DNA from: Trichosphaerium sp. ATCC 40318
Lineage: Eukaryota; Discosea; Flabellinia; Trichosidae
Assembly: GCA_038496445.1 (NCBI GenBank)
Contig: JALMLS010000344.1
Location: forward strand, 372,001 to 436,000
Length of the DNA: 64,000 nt
Direction: 5' to 3'
Each line of letters opens with the position of its first letter. The stretch's first letter is position 1. Made by a program: the position numbers and the translations under genes. The notes under the pieces are model-generated. The model saw only the letters and a program-made list of their open reading frames with translations. It was not told the origin of the DNA and ran no database searches. Below are positions 47,180 through 58,890 of the stretch, one piece after another.

Positions 47180-50100
47180 ATGCCAAAAGATGACGTGGAA
47201 GGTATTTTTGAACCGACAGAACAAATTAGCCTTGAAGCTTTTAAGAATCTGCAAGTGTTAGAGGTAAGCATAACAATCACGATCAAAAGTTGACATCTGA
47301 CAGATACGATACATCAAACCTATGTTCGATCTCAAGTTCCTCTCTTCGCGCTTGACTATGTTTGTTGCGTACGGTTGCGTGCAAAGTATAGCGGACGTGC
47401 TTGGAACAGAGGAAATGCCGCTTGAATGGAAGCATTTATCAAACTTTTCATGCCTGTACAACGACTTAGGCGAATGCGATGCAGCACTGGTACCATAAGA
47501 AAAGTCTCCAGGATTTGTTCAACGCCTTACAACTTTCAGAAAAGAGCAGCAGAAGTAACTGCACTTGATCTTGGGCATAACAAGCTCACGTCCCTAGAGA
47601 ATTTAAACTCTTGTATTGGCGTGGCAACCTTAAATTTAAGTACGTGATTTTGTGTTACACAATTATTTGATGCATCCCAAAACTTAAAGAAAGTAGGCTA
47701 CAACCTCTTGAAGGAATTTGGCGCTTGGGCGCACTTGGGGAACTTATCTTCATTGTATTACCAATAATTTGTTGACGAGTTTGAGTGGCATTGATGTTAG
47801 TGTTTTTTTGCTTGTCAATTTGTATATCTGAATTGCTTCTTTACAATCGTCTAGACTCTTATGGCTCTTAAACGATTAGACGTTAGAGATAACCAGATAT
47901 CAAATATAGAAGAATGCTACAAACTTGACAAGTTACCATTACTAGAACACTTGAGAATCATTGGCAATCCAATCAGCACAGACAAACACACAAATGATTT
48001 GTTGTTTGGTCATTTTACAAGACCTGTACGTAAAACCTTATTCCAGATTTATTCCTAACTTTGCCGTAGGGGTTTAAAATTGACGGAAAGTATGCATCGT
48101 CAGCAATGGCTAGGAGGGACTCGGTACAGTAATTCAAAAATTGTGACAATGCTAACTTTTTTTGAAAGAAAACAGCTTTTGTTCAGGCAACACTAAGTAG
48201 AAGTGTCATTGAACGACCAAAAGTAGCTGCGAGAAAAGTACGTTCATATCCTATATATTAATTTTAATGGTGTTCAGAAAAAAAAGCGTAAAAAGCGTGT
48301 TGTTTTAATAGAATCAGGTACAACCGCTGTAGAAACGTCAAGTTTACATTTATTGAGGTGACACACCACCAATTAGTAGAAATAGTTCTCCAGTTGCTTC
48401 ATCGCCTAGAGTGAGTCAAACTCCTCCACGAGAACCAGAACCAGCCAATCCATTTGGTGATGAAGAACCAGCAAACCCCTTTGGTGATGAAGAACCTGCC
48501 AATCCTTTTGACGAAGTTATAGCACCAGTGAGCGAATCCTCAAATCCGTTTGATGATGAAGGTGAAGAACAAAAATCAACCCCTCCAAACCCCTTTGGTG
48601 ATGAACCAGAATCTGATTCGCCCAACAACCCATTCGGCGACGAACCGGTACCACAACAGCAATCACAACCACAACCTCAACCACCAAGACCATCTATTCC
48701 TATACAGGTGAACGCTTCGACAGTACCATTGTCTACCAAAGGCGGTTATATTACTCATTATGAACGTGTTGGCAAAGGTTGCGCACATTAAATATTAAAA
48801 ACACTAACCATTGTACCAGCCAACGCTGAAGAAGTACGAGAAAAACGACAACAACAAGGCGATAAATGGTTACTATCGTACACAGCAACTGTAGAGAATG
48901 ATGAGAATACATATAGCCCAACAATTTATGCACCCGATGATCAGGATGACATTATAGGGAAGGAAATAATAGTTGACAATAGCTCTGAAGAAGGGCCTTC
49001 TAACCCTTTTGGTGATGAAGAAGAGGAACCCAAAAAGCAGTAAGAGCCGCTGTTTCTGAAGCCAACTCAAAGTTGTAGGCAAGCAAGACCATGGACTCGG
49101 ATATCTGTACCTACTGAGCAAGAGAACCAAGTTCAACCCTCAAACGATATTAAAAATAAACCCGTGTCGACGAGGGTGCGTAGAGAACAACGACCATCGA
49201 TCGGTGTAAGGAAAGTGCGCTCAACGCCAGGAAAACTTGAGGTATTGTTACATTATGTAGCTCTTTCTTATACTTTCAAGAAACCCAAAACTAAAGAGCC
49301 TACTCGGTTGGATCCAAAAAGTATACTAGATGAAGTAGATGAGTACGATAGATATTGTTTTAAAGTGTTAACATTCATAGCATTGTTGAGAGTTTCATCG
49401 TACTTACTAAGAACGAAGACGGCAAATGGGAAGATAGGATTCTTCAAGTCACACGTAAAACTCTTGTAGAGTGCGATATGATCAGCTTGGAGAAACTTAG
49501 TACAATGCCACTTTCCAACTTGGTCCGGTTGATCAGAAGAGACGATTGCACGTTGAATTGTTGTTAGCAATTTACTCATTTGTCATTTAGCAAAGGGACC
49601 AATGATTGCCGTAGAACTGGAAGAACCAGGGGAATCCGCATTGCAAACTAATATTATAACGTGTCAATATCGAATGGAGAATGACGAAGATGCTTCAAGT
49701 GTCGAACAAATTTTGAATGATGCCATAAAACGGAATAGCACTGAGACAGATGAGCTTTCTAATCTCTTGCGTACAACACGTAGTACAAGTGAGATGGTAG
49801 AGGTACAATATTGTTTCATATTGTAGCGCCTTAATTCTGTACTAGGTGAAGCCACTTGAAAAAAAAAACATTGGCGTGGGCACAACTGACATGAACCTTC
49901 AACTAAGATTACGCCTCGATTTTTTTGTTGATGACTATGAGGAATTTATTACTTACTTTAGTACACATATGTTGTACTATGGTGCCCCTCCAGAAAGTGA
50001 AACGTACGTGTAGAAAAAATATCCTGCAAACCTATTGTTTGCTTAAAGATTATTTTAGATTGGTTCATGTTCTCATGACAAATGTGAATGTGTATATATT

Positions 50101-51123
50101 ACAAAAGGATAAAGGGTACACTTGTAGTGGTTTTAATGCTTTGTTAACGTTATCATAGCGGTTTATTTTCAAAAGGTGGTCGAACAAACAGTACGAAAGT
50201 TTTTTTTTCAACAAAAAAATATCAACTGCAACTTACTGTTTTCTTCTTAGCACCCCTTCGCCAAATCCTATTTTTCCCACTAAAAGATATTAAACAAATT
50301 GTTTATGGACTATTTTTTCAATGGTTTCGAGTAGAGATCGATAGAAAGCGAGCTTATATTTTTACATCACGATCTAGTGAAAAAACAATACATTTTATAG
50401 AAAAGGTCAAGACCTGCAAGCCATTCACACGTACACTGGATTTATTAAAGGCATCAGCTCATTTCTTTAGGGTCATTGAATAGGAACCGAGACACTGTAT
50501 CAAATATTGGTGACTTGATCTCAAACTCCGTTAGACCTTGGATTGAAATGTCAATCCATGTCTTTCAATGCACAGAGAAATCATCCTATAAATTTCAGAT
50601 CCACAACAAAGGTAGTACATAGATAAGTCATAATATTAACACCATTAGTATCATCGGTTGTACCAAGAACTTTGATCCTCACGCGAAACACAGTTGTATG
50701 CCACATTTGAAAATTATAAACCAATACTTGACAGCCTGACATTTCTAGCTTTTACTCTCTGAAGACTACACTAAATGGCCGCCACTTTGTTTCCCGTCGT
50801 CTACAAAACCTTCAACACCACAATTTCGTCTAATGGGCAAACAAGAAATCAAACATGTTGCCAAACTAGTGCGTGACCTTATTCAAACAAAAAAAAACCT
50901 TTATCAAAATGAAGAGTTCTTACAATAAAAATAGGAAAGACGAAGGGATGTTCCTCTTGCATTTGCCATTGAATTCGATGGCGCAAGCGACGGCGCAGCG
51001 GAAGCATCAGAAACATGGCATTTTGTAGCTGCTGAGGAGCTCGAGTATGAAAAATTTGTTGGGAAGCTTGGAAAGATCTGGGAGTCATTGTTCGGCGTCC
51101 CACTTGAACATAACGTAAAATAA
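47180..51123 (+). CDS. STK11IP: STK11IP/LIP1-like LRR protein with NPF motifs
   Basis: From ATG 47180 the order is LIP1-like N-terminus (EQISLEAFKNLQVLE, then RYIKPMFDLKFLSSRLTMFV), LRRs (VTALDLGHNKLTSLENLNSC; LKRLDVRDNQISNIEECYKL; LLEHLRIIGNPIST), and the LRR cap FGHFTRP, GFKIDGK. This matches animal STK11IP (LKB1-interacting protein) in order. An inserted exon (48411-48791) holds at least six NPF/NPFGDE units. Then come predicted PH-like folds (IVESFIVLTKNEDGKWEDRI ... PMIAVELEEPGES ... TCQYRMENDE). More beta-rich segments follow to a C-terminus EEFVGKLGKIWESLFGVPLE and NVK, TAA at 51121-51123. STK11IP acts on lysosomes in mammals; NPF motifs bind EH domains of endocytic proteins, so an endolysosomal role is inferred. 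About 20 introns. Confidence 0.75.
48440..48660 (+). repeat. tandem NPFGDEEPA coding repeats
   Basis: Near-identical 27-bp units encode ANPFGDEEP twice in a row, followed by diverged copies (NPFDE, NPFDDE, PNPFGDEP, NNPFGDEP). A further copy, NPFGDEEEEP, is at about 49005-49030. Confidence 0.85.
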
Positions 51124-51296
51124 ATACATAAAAAGGTTTTTTTGCTGAAAATTAAGCGCACAGCGATCAACATTAAGGAAGATTGTGCTACATATTCCAT
51201 TTCGTTGTTTGTTTACAACCTATCCGCATGGGGTAGTAATTTGACAGTGTCTTTAAAGTAAATCGTAATTTCTTGAATGTACGAATAGTAATTATG

Positions 51297-54200
51297 AATA
51301 CAACCGCCCCAACACCCTTCCCGAACAATATTTCACCACATGAACAACGCATTGTGGAAGCCTTGACACTCACTTCTGCTGCCTTGACAATTACCGGTAG
51401 TTGCTTTGCGCTAACAGGGTGTACGATATAATACTAAATTGACAATAAATAACGCGACTAGTGTTTTACAAACAACTTCGCCACGCATTTGGACCCGTTT
51501 TAATAATGATTATGATCTTCACAGGTATGTAAAGCGCTCTATCACTTGTAAACATGGGTTCTAAAAAAAAAAATCGATAGATTTATTGGCAGCTGTTGGT
51601 CATTACATTGATTTAATATTTGGCTTATGTACACTTGGAGCTGTCACTATGCAGGTAAGACGTTCATCCTTATCAATACTTACTTCTTATCTGACACTTG
51701 TTAGTTCTTTTATTTATCCTCTATGGTTAGCACATAACTAGCGTTAATTACAATTTTATTGACTCTTTCGATTAGCTTTGGACAGTTTGCTACACGCATT
51801 ATGTTTTTGGTATGCGTTATCTTTTTGTTTATCACGTGATGTCTTATTATTATCCAGAAACTTTTGTACGCAAGAGTAGAGTCATGATGCTCACAAATTG
51901 GCCGTATCTTCTTCTTTATTCGTACACAAGTTATCGTTTCTTTCGCACAATGCTAAAATGCTAAAACCGTAGAATAATTTCGTTTGGCTTACCCACTGTG
52001 ACCGTGATTGTTGGGCTAGCTCAAGGCATATTTGGTCCAACTGTACCTTGGTGTATGTTAATGATTTAACCTGTTTTAAAAAATGTACTTACGTGTGTTA
52101 CAGGTTGGATTAAATACGAATTTGAGGTGCGATGAATCACGTGATAAAATTTCCTAACTTTAGATTTCGAAGATTTACAGATTATTACTTTTCTATTGTA
52201 CGTACTACTATTTCACTACCACCTATTCACTCACACTTAGTGCCTTATGTAATATTGTTTGTTATTGTTATTATTTTTTACATCCTGGTTCTACGGTACA
52301 CAAGCACCGTGTTTATTGTATGTTGAATATTCCTCTAGGAAAGTACTGAGCGCAAACAGTGCTGTTGTTGGCAAGAAGAAATACCACGCCAACTTTAAAG
52401 GTTAAATCCACTATGTCTGAGTGTTGCTAACATAAAATCATTATAGTCGCCCAAGCAGTTACAATAACGTTCTTGCTTCTCAGGTTCCCTGGACTCGTTG
52501 ATCGACTAGACGAATTTTTCTTCAAACGTAAGTAATCATAAAGGTAGTCTATGGAATAACAATGTTTAGAAAACGATACTTTCGTATTGACTGTATTACA
52601 CGCTAGTTTATCTCCTCTCAGAGGCTTTGTAAATAGTATTATTTTCTTGTGGGTACGCAAGAAAGAACAAAACTCTCATTTAAGTGTATGACATTTCAAT
52701 TAGATAACAAGACGATTGTATTTTGTTAACTTTGGCTGTATACAGAGACCTGATACCGTGTATCCAAGTGGAGATACGCTGACACGATCACTCATCACAA
52801 ATGATGTCATAGCCGAAGACGCATCTTTATTTGAGGAGCCTACATCTAAAGGTAAGCGTTACACTGGGCAAACATGCCCAAAATCTCTGTGTGATATTTA
52901 TTTTGTATAGGTACCAATTCGCAGTATTCAAGCATACCAGGTGGTTTCGCTGTGAAAAAGAGTAGACCTAGTGTTTTACCCACAACGAAGAGAGAGTGAG
53001 TTTGTTTGGTAATGTTGCATCTAATATGAGGTAGTAAACCTATCATTCTCGAAACTGGGGCACTTCGAGATGACAGACGCGCTGGCGATAAGTATAGTCT
53101 GTTTATTGGTACACAAACTAAGAAGTCAGTTAGCTATTAACACTCTTTCTAGGCACATGGAACATGGCATGTTTGATTTATATTTGTGTTGTTAATGTGT
53201 TAATTACAGGGCGCCGCTGCACCAGCTGATTTGACAAAATACTTCTCTCCGAAAGGTCAAGCATTTGACTTATATGTATTCGGATTGCAAGAATGTGTAT
53301 ACAAGCCTAGAGACGATTACAAATCAATAGAGGAGGACTTGTTAGAGTCCATTAGAGAGTCTCTTCCTGGTTCATACCATACTGTTTGTAGCCAAAGTAG
53401 TAAGTACTTAGTTGCATCAACCCATTTTAACAGCTGAATTTAGTGTGGCAATTACGCTTGGTGGTCTTAGTAAAGTATGAGTTGAGGGACTTGGTTCGTA
53501 AGTGCTGAAAAAACATATTTTCGGTGAAGCTTATTGCTCTTAGATCACGTGACGATTGGAAAGGAATCAACTGGTCTTGGTAATGTTGTGGTACGGTAAT
53601 TTATAGCACAAATGAGCATAACTTGTTGTATAGCCTAACAAAGGAGCACTCGGATTCACAATGTGGCTTGAAAATGTACAGTGGATTTTTTATCATAACT
53701 ACTCACTTTAACCCCTTAGACATCGTTTTGTTTCTTGAATACTCATCTTGCTGCACATGAATGCAATGTAACTCGTAGAAACAAAGACGCTTTAACAATC
53801 ATTAACGGTTTGAAGTGGACAAGGAAAAACAAAGAAAGGTAGTCATGATGAAAACCTTGTATTAGTATTTAATCAATTCACAAGAAACAAGCACCATGAC
53901 ATCCCGCTACGAGTTCCAAAAGGATTTCAGTTGACGCAAAAATTTCATCACGTATTTTGGTATTCTTATGACCTTTATGTGATGTTATGTAAAGCTAACA
54001 CGTTCTAGGTTTGGTGATTTAAACTACAGAATAGATAAATTGTTTGAAGAAGTTACTGAACATATTTCAAATGAGATAAAGATTCGTAATGGTGATAAAC
54101 CTGACGGAGAAGGACTTGATGGTTTGAGAGAAGAAGATCAATTAAATAAGCAACGTAAACTCGGAAAGGTCTTCTTTGGATTTAAAGAGGGGGAAGTCAA

Positions 54201-55210
54201 TTTTATACCAACCTACAGATACGAGAGGTAATACCTTTAATCTTTTTTTTTGTTTGTTTATTATTTTGTTGAAACTTTTTTTTTAACTTGTTTGTAAGGA
54301 ATTGTCGTGAGTTTAGTAAAAAAGTAGTACATGGGAAAATACAATCACCGAGCTGGTGTGACAGAGTATTATTTAAATCATTGCGTAGCAAAGAACTACA
54401 ACTTGTAGAGTACGATGCATGTCACAATGTACGTAGCAGAAACATGGAAATATGTCGCTAGGTTTTTTCCGTAATCGTGTTGTTAGATAATGTCATCGGA
54501 TCACTCGCCTGTTTATGCTGTATTTAATATCGAAACGATACCTGCACTTATACCTCAACAATCAGAAAAGCAAGCGTATACACTTACAATCTCACAAATT
54601 AAATGCTCTTCTTTGGAAGCTGCCAAGATGATGCAAGATACCATGGAACGAAGGACAAAACTTGTAAGTTCAATATTTTTAACTTGTACATCTTTTTTTA
54701 GTTTCACTAAAACATGTTGCAGGAGCCTTACGTTATATTACATCCGACCTGGATGTCTAAAAAAGATAAAGTTGTGACGGTACGCACCACTTATTTACGC
54801 ATTTATCTAATGATTTCTTGTAGCACGTGCGTAAAGGTGATGTAGAGCCTACATATGAGGAAGAAGATATCGAACAGCTTAATGCCTTTAGTGTAAACAC
54901 CTTTCTTCAATCAAATTGTTAACAACTGTAGGCTGACATGGGAGTGTTACCTTGGCATTTCCTTTTTATAGAAGTTAGAGATAGGTCCCTTCATGGTCAA
55001 GTACGCTTTTAAGAAAAATATATCACGTGGTGTGATTAATTTGGGGTTTTTTAGAATGATGTTTTGGGTGAAGGATTCTTCTCTATCAGAAAGGCATGTA
55101 CAAATTTAGGACAAACAGTCAAGTTCAGAAGTGCTCTCACGCGTGTCGGTTTATGTAGTGGGTTTGTAGAAGGTCTAATTACCTTCAAAAAAGTAGGAAC
55201 TAGTATATAA
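51297..55210 (+). CDS. GPCR (cAMP-receptor-like) fused to inositol-polyphosphate 5-phosphatase and C2 domain
   Basis: ATG 51297 gives a short N-glycosylatable ectodomain (MNTTAPTPFPNNIS), then seven hydrophobic helices. These include ALTLTSAALTITGSCFALTG, LIMIMIFTDLLAAVGHYIDL, LWTVCYTHYVFETFVRKSR, SFGLPTVTVIVGLAQGIFG, VPYVILFVIVIIFYILVLR, VAQAVTITFLLLRFPG and PLRGFVNSIIFLWVRKK. The pattern fits Dictyostelium cAR/CRL-type (class E) receptors. A Ser/Thr-rich linker (52742-52998) keeps the frame into KPIILETGALRDDRRAG and the 5-phosphatase. Its motifs follow in order: GTWNMG (53155-53212, across a GC-AG intron), FGLQECVY, NKGALGFTMW, FLNTHLAAHE, FGDLNYRID, PSWCDRVLF and SSDHSPV. A C2 domain (YTLTISQIKCSSLEAA ... 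LPWHFLFIEVRDRSLHG ... LGEGFFSI) ends at GTSI, TAA 55208-55210. All junction phases agree, but transcript proof is missing. Confidence 0.8.
53167..53209 (+). other. GC-AG intron inside 5-phosphatase motif
   Basis: Only a GC donor (GCATGT) at 53167 keeps the phosphatase motif T-W-N-M-G in frame with GAAAPADLTKYF after the acceptor at 53209. The nearby GT would give immediate stops. 43 nt. Confidence 0.7.
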
Positions 55211-55518
55211 ATAAAATAATTCTTTATGTAACAAACCGTTTGCTTGGTCAACATCATTTTTCGACTGGTCCTTCACTATGTAATATGTAGGTTTTGTTCA
55301 CCTCATGAAACAAAGGCCGCTTGATAGCCACGTAGATCTTTTTGAATGAACTTTTTACAAGGTTGTTATTCACATAACCATTTACAGTCAAACGGCAAAC
55401 TCACTCAACGTAAAAAGCAAAAATGTTTAGCAGATTAGACAATTTCGGTTCGTTATAGAGCTATTAGATAGCTTGTACATCTAACTATAAACCAGACCCT
55501 TTAAAACAATTACCAAAG
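55211..55518. other. intergenic spacer
   Basis: 3'-UTR of the fusion gene (an AATAAA-like signal about 55209-55217) and promoter of the ADP-ribosylglycohydrolase. No gene recognised. Confidence 0.5.
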
Positions 55519-57249
55519 ATGGTAGCAATAGCTGGCGCTGTTACCATAGGCACTGGAGTACTTTATTGTATTTACCAGTTCGCTTTTAGCTCCAGCACAA
55601 GGTACATCTCATTTCTTTCCGCAGGAGACAAATTTACTCGTAGTTTCATGGATAAAACATTGAAATGGGACCCATCAAGCATAAATGATCGAACAGTGCG
55701 TATTCGCTCTTTTTTCATGCCAAAGGCGATTTTTCATACGTCTTTAGGCAGGTCTCTTCCTCATGTGCGCTGTGGGTGATGCAAAAGGAATCCCTTTTGA
55801 AATGAAGACATACGAAGAAATACAAGCACACCCAGGAAGAAATAAGGTGCATATTATCAAATCCTTTGCAAAAAAACTTGCCTTTTTGTCTCTAACAAAA
55901 CAAGCTTTACGCCAAATGTACAGATCACCCGCTTATGCCTGTGGGCTATGGCCCTGGAAAGCAAACAGATGACACGCAGGTACGAAATGACATTTCAGGA
56001 ACCGCTTGTTTTTATTCTGTTAACACTAAGGCTAGCTTACATGCGCCATGGCACGTGCAATCATGAAGGTATTGAATAAACTTAAACAAAATAGAGTTCT
56101 GAAACCTAATGTATAGGCAAACTGTGTAAATATGGAGGTAATGGCTGAAGAACACATTAAGGAATGGCAAATTAGTGTCGCTGGTACGAATGACGCCACG
56201 TAGAGCGATCATGCTAACCATAAAAGGTTGGGGTGGTACCAAGAAGTCTATTGAGAAATTGAGCCGTGGTATAAGATGGTCAAAGACAGGGAGAGAGTCA
56301 GCGATAGGTACAATTTAAGTTCATTTTTGATGTCATTGCTCACTATTTTAGGAAATGGTGTCATGATGAAAATGTGTCCACTCGCCTTTTTTTATGCATT
56401 CTCTAAGAACTACAACAAAGAAGAACAACTGGAAGTACGTGGTTACTCTGATGAATTAGTCATTTGACATTTTTCATTAAAAGGAAATAAGCACTTTAAC
56501 TAAAATGACACATGGCAGCCCATCTACACTTGTAACAACAGCTTTATTTACAAAATTTGCAGGTACGTTTTTTCTTGTTCATTTTTTTTTGTGCTCTTCG
56601 CTTACTGATAAATCAGAATACCTTTACAGTCACCCCTCAACTTTGGACACCTCATCTGAGCGAAAGGATTTCTTGAAAAAAGTAATTGGACTCGCTGAGG
56701 AAATGGAGCAATTATATATTCCAAAAACACTGGAAGATGAAGAATGGGTACGTCACTAGTACCAAACATCTGCAAGCCAGCAAAAAAACTTATTCATTTC
56801 ATAGATTAGTAAAAGCCAGTATAATGATTACGACGAATATTTGAGGACAGTGAAGGCTGTTTCACCTCAATTAAAGCAACTTCTAGCTAATTTTTCAACA
56901 TTGACAGACCAGAAACTTATAAGTATCAGTAATGGCGGCGGTTTCTTTTGTGTGGATTCACTAGTGATGATTATCGGTCTCTTAATGCGCAAACCACCTA
57001 CATTTGAAGTTATACTAGATGCTGTATACATTGGTGGCGACACAGATTCTAATGCAGCCATGATAGGTAAGAACAAATGTTACTTCCTTTAATTTTGTTG
57101 TTTTTAACATTTAAAAAGGAGGAATTATTGGAGGTATGAAGGGTCTCAAAGGTTTGGAAGTACCAGAAGACAGGTATATAACCCAGTTGGTTGGCTGGCG
57201 CTCTTTACTTGATTTATCACAAAGATTTGCAAAACTATTTAATGCTTAA
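55519..57249 (+). CDS. ADP-ribosylglycohydrolase (ARH/DraG family), membrane-anchored
   Basis: Removes ADP-ribose from proteins or ADP-ribosyl products in a two-metal site. The first exon gives a signal-anchor-like helix (MVAIAGAVTIGTGVLYCIYQ). Then come GSLFLMCAVGDAKGIPFEMK, PVGYGPGKQTDDTQ (metal-binding TDDT, about 55955-55977) and SIGNGVMMKMCPLAFFYAFS. A run of helices follows, with MTHGSPSTLVTTALFTKFA. The second metal motif is YIGGDTDSNAAMIGGIIGG (57030-57140), the family's GGDTDT-type signature. It ends QLVGWRSLLDLSQRFAKLF, NA, TAA at 57247-57249. Eight introns, one of which starts after IGNG. The N-terminal helix is unusual for ARH proteins, which are mostly soluble; secretion or ER anchoring is inferred. 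Confidence 0.9.
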
Positions 57250-57375
57250 ATAATACAGTGTTGTCTTGTATCGATCAACTAGTCACGTGTGAATAAACAT
57301 TTTGAATTGTAGCACGCCTGAAAATTGAGTAGTACTAAACCAAATGCGCCTGACAATTGTGCAATTCCACTTTAT

Positions 57376-57720
57376 TTACGCCGTCTTTTGTTTGTCGCCT
57401 TGCTGTATTTCTTCTTCTTCATCGCTGGAGGATTCGTCATCACTGATGCAATCAAGACAATAATACATAACAAGAGTTCCATCTATTTGACTTACTATGT
57501 TGCCACACTGTGACCCACTACAAAAACTCCATGATTTATAAGGCTCAACAGCGTTGTTAAAATGTAAAACACCTTTAACACGAGCAAAATTTGTATCTAT
57601 GTAATTAACTAAACCCCACGTCGTGTAGTCTCCACAACCGGCATAAACATAACTCGAATAGTTATCAATGACATCTGTACACTCGGCTTTACCACATAAA
57701 CTGCATTGGTTGTGTTCCAT
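57376..57720 (-). CDS. small Cys-rich acidic-tailed protein, function unknown
   Basis: Single-exon 114-codon gene, MEHNQCSLCGKAECTDVIDN. Paired cysteines (CSLCGKAEC; FCSGSQCGN; CLDC) suggest a zinc-binding module of about 85 residues. The tail is acidic (DDESSSDEEEEIQQG). No named family recognised. It is convergent with the ADP-ribosylglycohydrolase. The clean frame and composition support a real gene. Confidence 0.62.
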   Translation of the reverse strand: MEHNQCSLCGKAECTDVIDNYSSYVYAGCGDYTTWGLVNYIDTNFARVKGVLHFNNAVEPYKSWSFCSGSQCGNIVSQIDGTLVMYYCLDCISDDESSSDEEEEIQQGDKQKTA

Positions 57721-57806
57721 AAACTGTCAATACGCCTGCGGTTCAACACACAGTATCAACAACAGAATTTAATTACTTTGACAGGAACGTTGAAAACTTT
57801 ATTGAT

Positions 57807-58181
57807 TTATTCATCTCCAACACCAGAATTAGACGACTTTTCCCCGTCGTATTTCGCCATTAGCATACCGATGGTGTCGCGCGCTACTTGAGTAGGTGTG
57901 CGCTTCGTTAAATGCGTGTTTTTGGCACGATAAGATTGGCGCCTAGCGGCGTTTTTAGTGAAATAATACTTCTGCAGAACAAAATTCAAGTAAAGGGCGC
58001 ACCTGCGCTTGTAGTCGCGTTGTTTTGCTCTCATCTCTAGCCACGACTTGTTGTCCGAGTTAGTGCCTAATTTGCCTGTCAGTGAAAAATTAAAAGAGCG
58101 AGCTGATGTATTACCCGCTTGAGCACTGCCCAATAGAATCTCAGGAACCTGATTTGCCTTGTTTTCTCTTGACAGAGACAT
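57807..58181 (-). CDS. small basic protein, function unknown
   Basis: A 124-codon frame with MSLSRENKANQVPEILLGSA, basic helices (LEMRAKQRDYKRRCALYLNF; TKNAARRQSYRAKNTHLTKR) and a conserved-looking end (TPTQVARDTIGMLMAKYDGE). A 31-nt GT...AG stretch within it is probably not an intron, since the frame is open through it. No family recognised. Start at 58181 chosen as first ATG. Confidence 0.55.
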   Translation of the reverse strand: MSLSRENKANQVPEILLGSAQAGNTSARSFNFSLTGKLGTNSDNKSWLEMRAKQRDYKRRCALYLNFVLQKYYFTKNAARRQSYRAKNTHLTKRTPTQVARDTIGMLMAKYDGEKSSNSGVGDE

Positions 58182-58250
58182 TATAAAATCATACTCTTGT
58201 AGAACGGACCCAAAGCGCTTACCTACGCGTTTATTGAGTCAGTATACTAT

Positions 58251-58776
58251 TCAGCTAAACCTGCTACCAGTACTTCGATGCTTCACCACACCGATAGCAT
58301 TCTCATAAAAGAAGTCGTGCGTTCTCACGGGGTTGCTTTTCTGTGGTAATAAGACAAAAGCAGCGTTTAAATTTATAATAAGTGCCTTTTTGGTCGGAAT
58401 GAAGGTTGTGGACGCGTCTAAGCTTAGTTTTGTGAACACTTGTTGTAGTTTTTCCTTATTGTCAGCTAGCCAATGTTCCATTAGTGTTTTCACTAATTAT
58501 TCCGTCATCATAACGTTTGTCCGGTCCGGCGATTTTAACAAGTAACACAAACCACAAAAGTTTAACTGGCTTTTTTTGATAAGTTTGATTTCGGCGTGTT
58601 CCATTTTTAAACGCCTCAACTAGCCACGAATCACGCTCAAATAACACCGCACGCACGGGAAATGTGTGATGGCCGGTTGCATTTGCTCTACTAAGTAACT
58701 GATACTTCAAAAAAAGCAACTTTTTGTTTGTACAGTTCTGATTAGTCTTATCGGATTGAACAACAACCGCGTTCAC
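58251..58776 (-). CDS. two-exon hypothetical protein
   Basis: Two frames on the same strand (58776 to about 58560, then about 58470 to 58251) join across one intron whose acceptor is probably just before EKLQQVFTKLSLDASTTFIP. The first exon reads KYQLLSRANATGHHTFPVRA and WLVEAFKNGTRRNQTYQKK. The second reads ALIINLNAAFVLLPQKSNPV and ends GSRFS, TGA. The donor is ambiguous. No family recognised. Its start faces the 14-3-3 gene, 115 bp away, so they share a bidirectional promoter region. Confidence 0.5.
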
Positions 58777-58890
58777 ATCACTTTTTACTTCGGGAGGTTT
58801 TAGGCTATCAAATCGGCTGCTAAGTTTAGACGAACGAAATTTAGTCAGTTTTTCGTTACAAAACCTAAATCACAACACAAGCATAACAAC

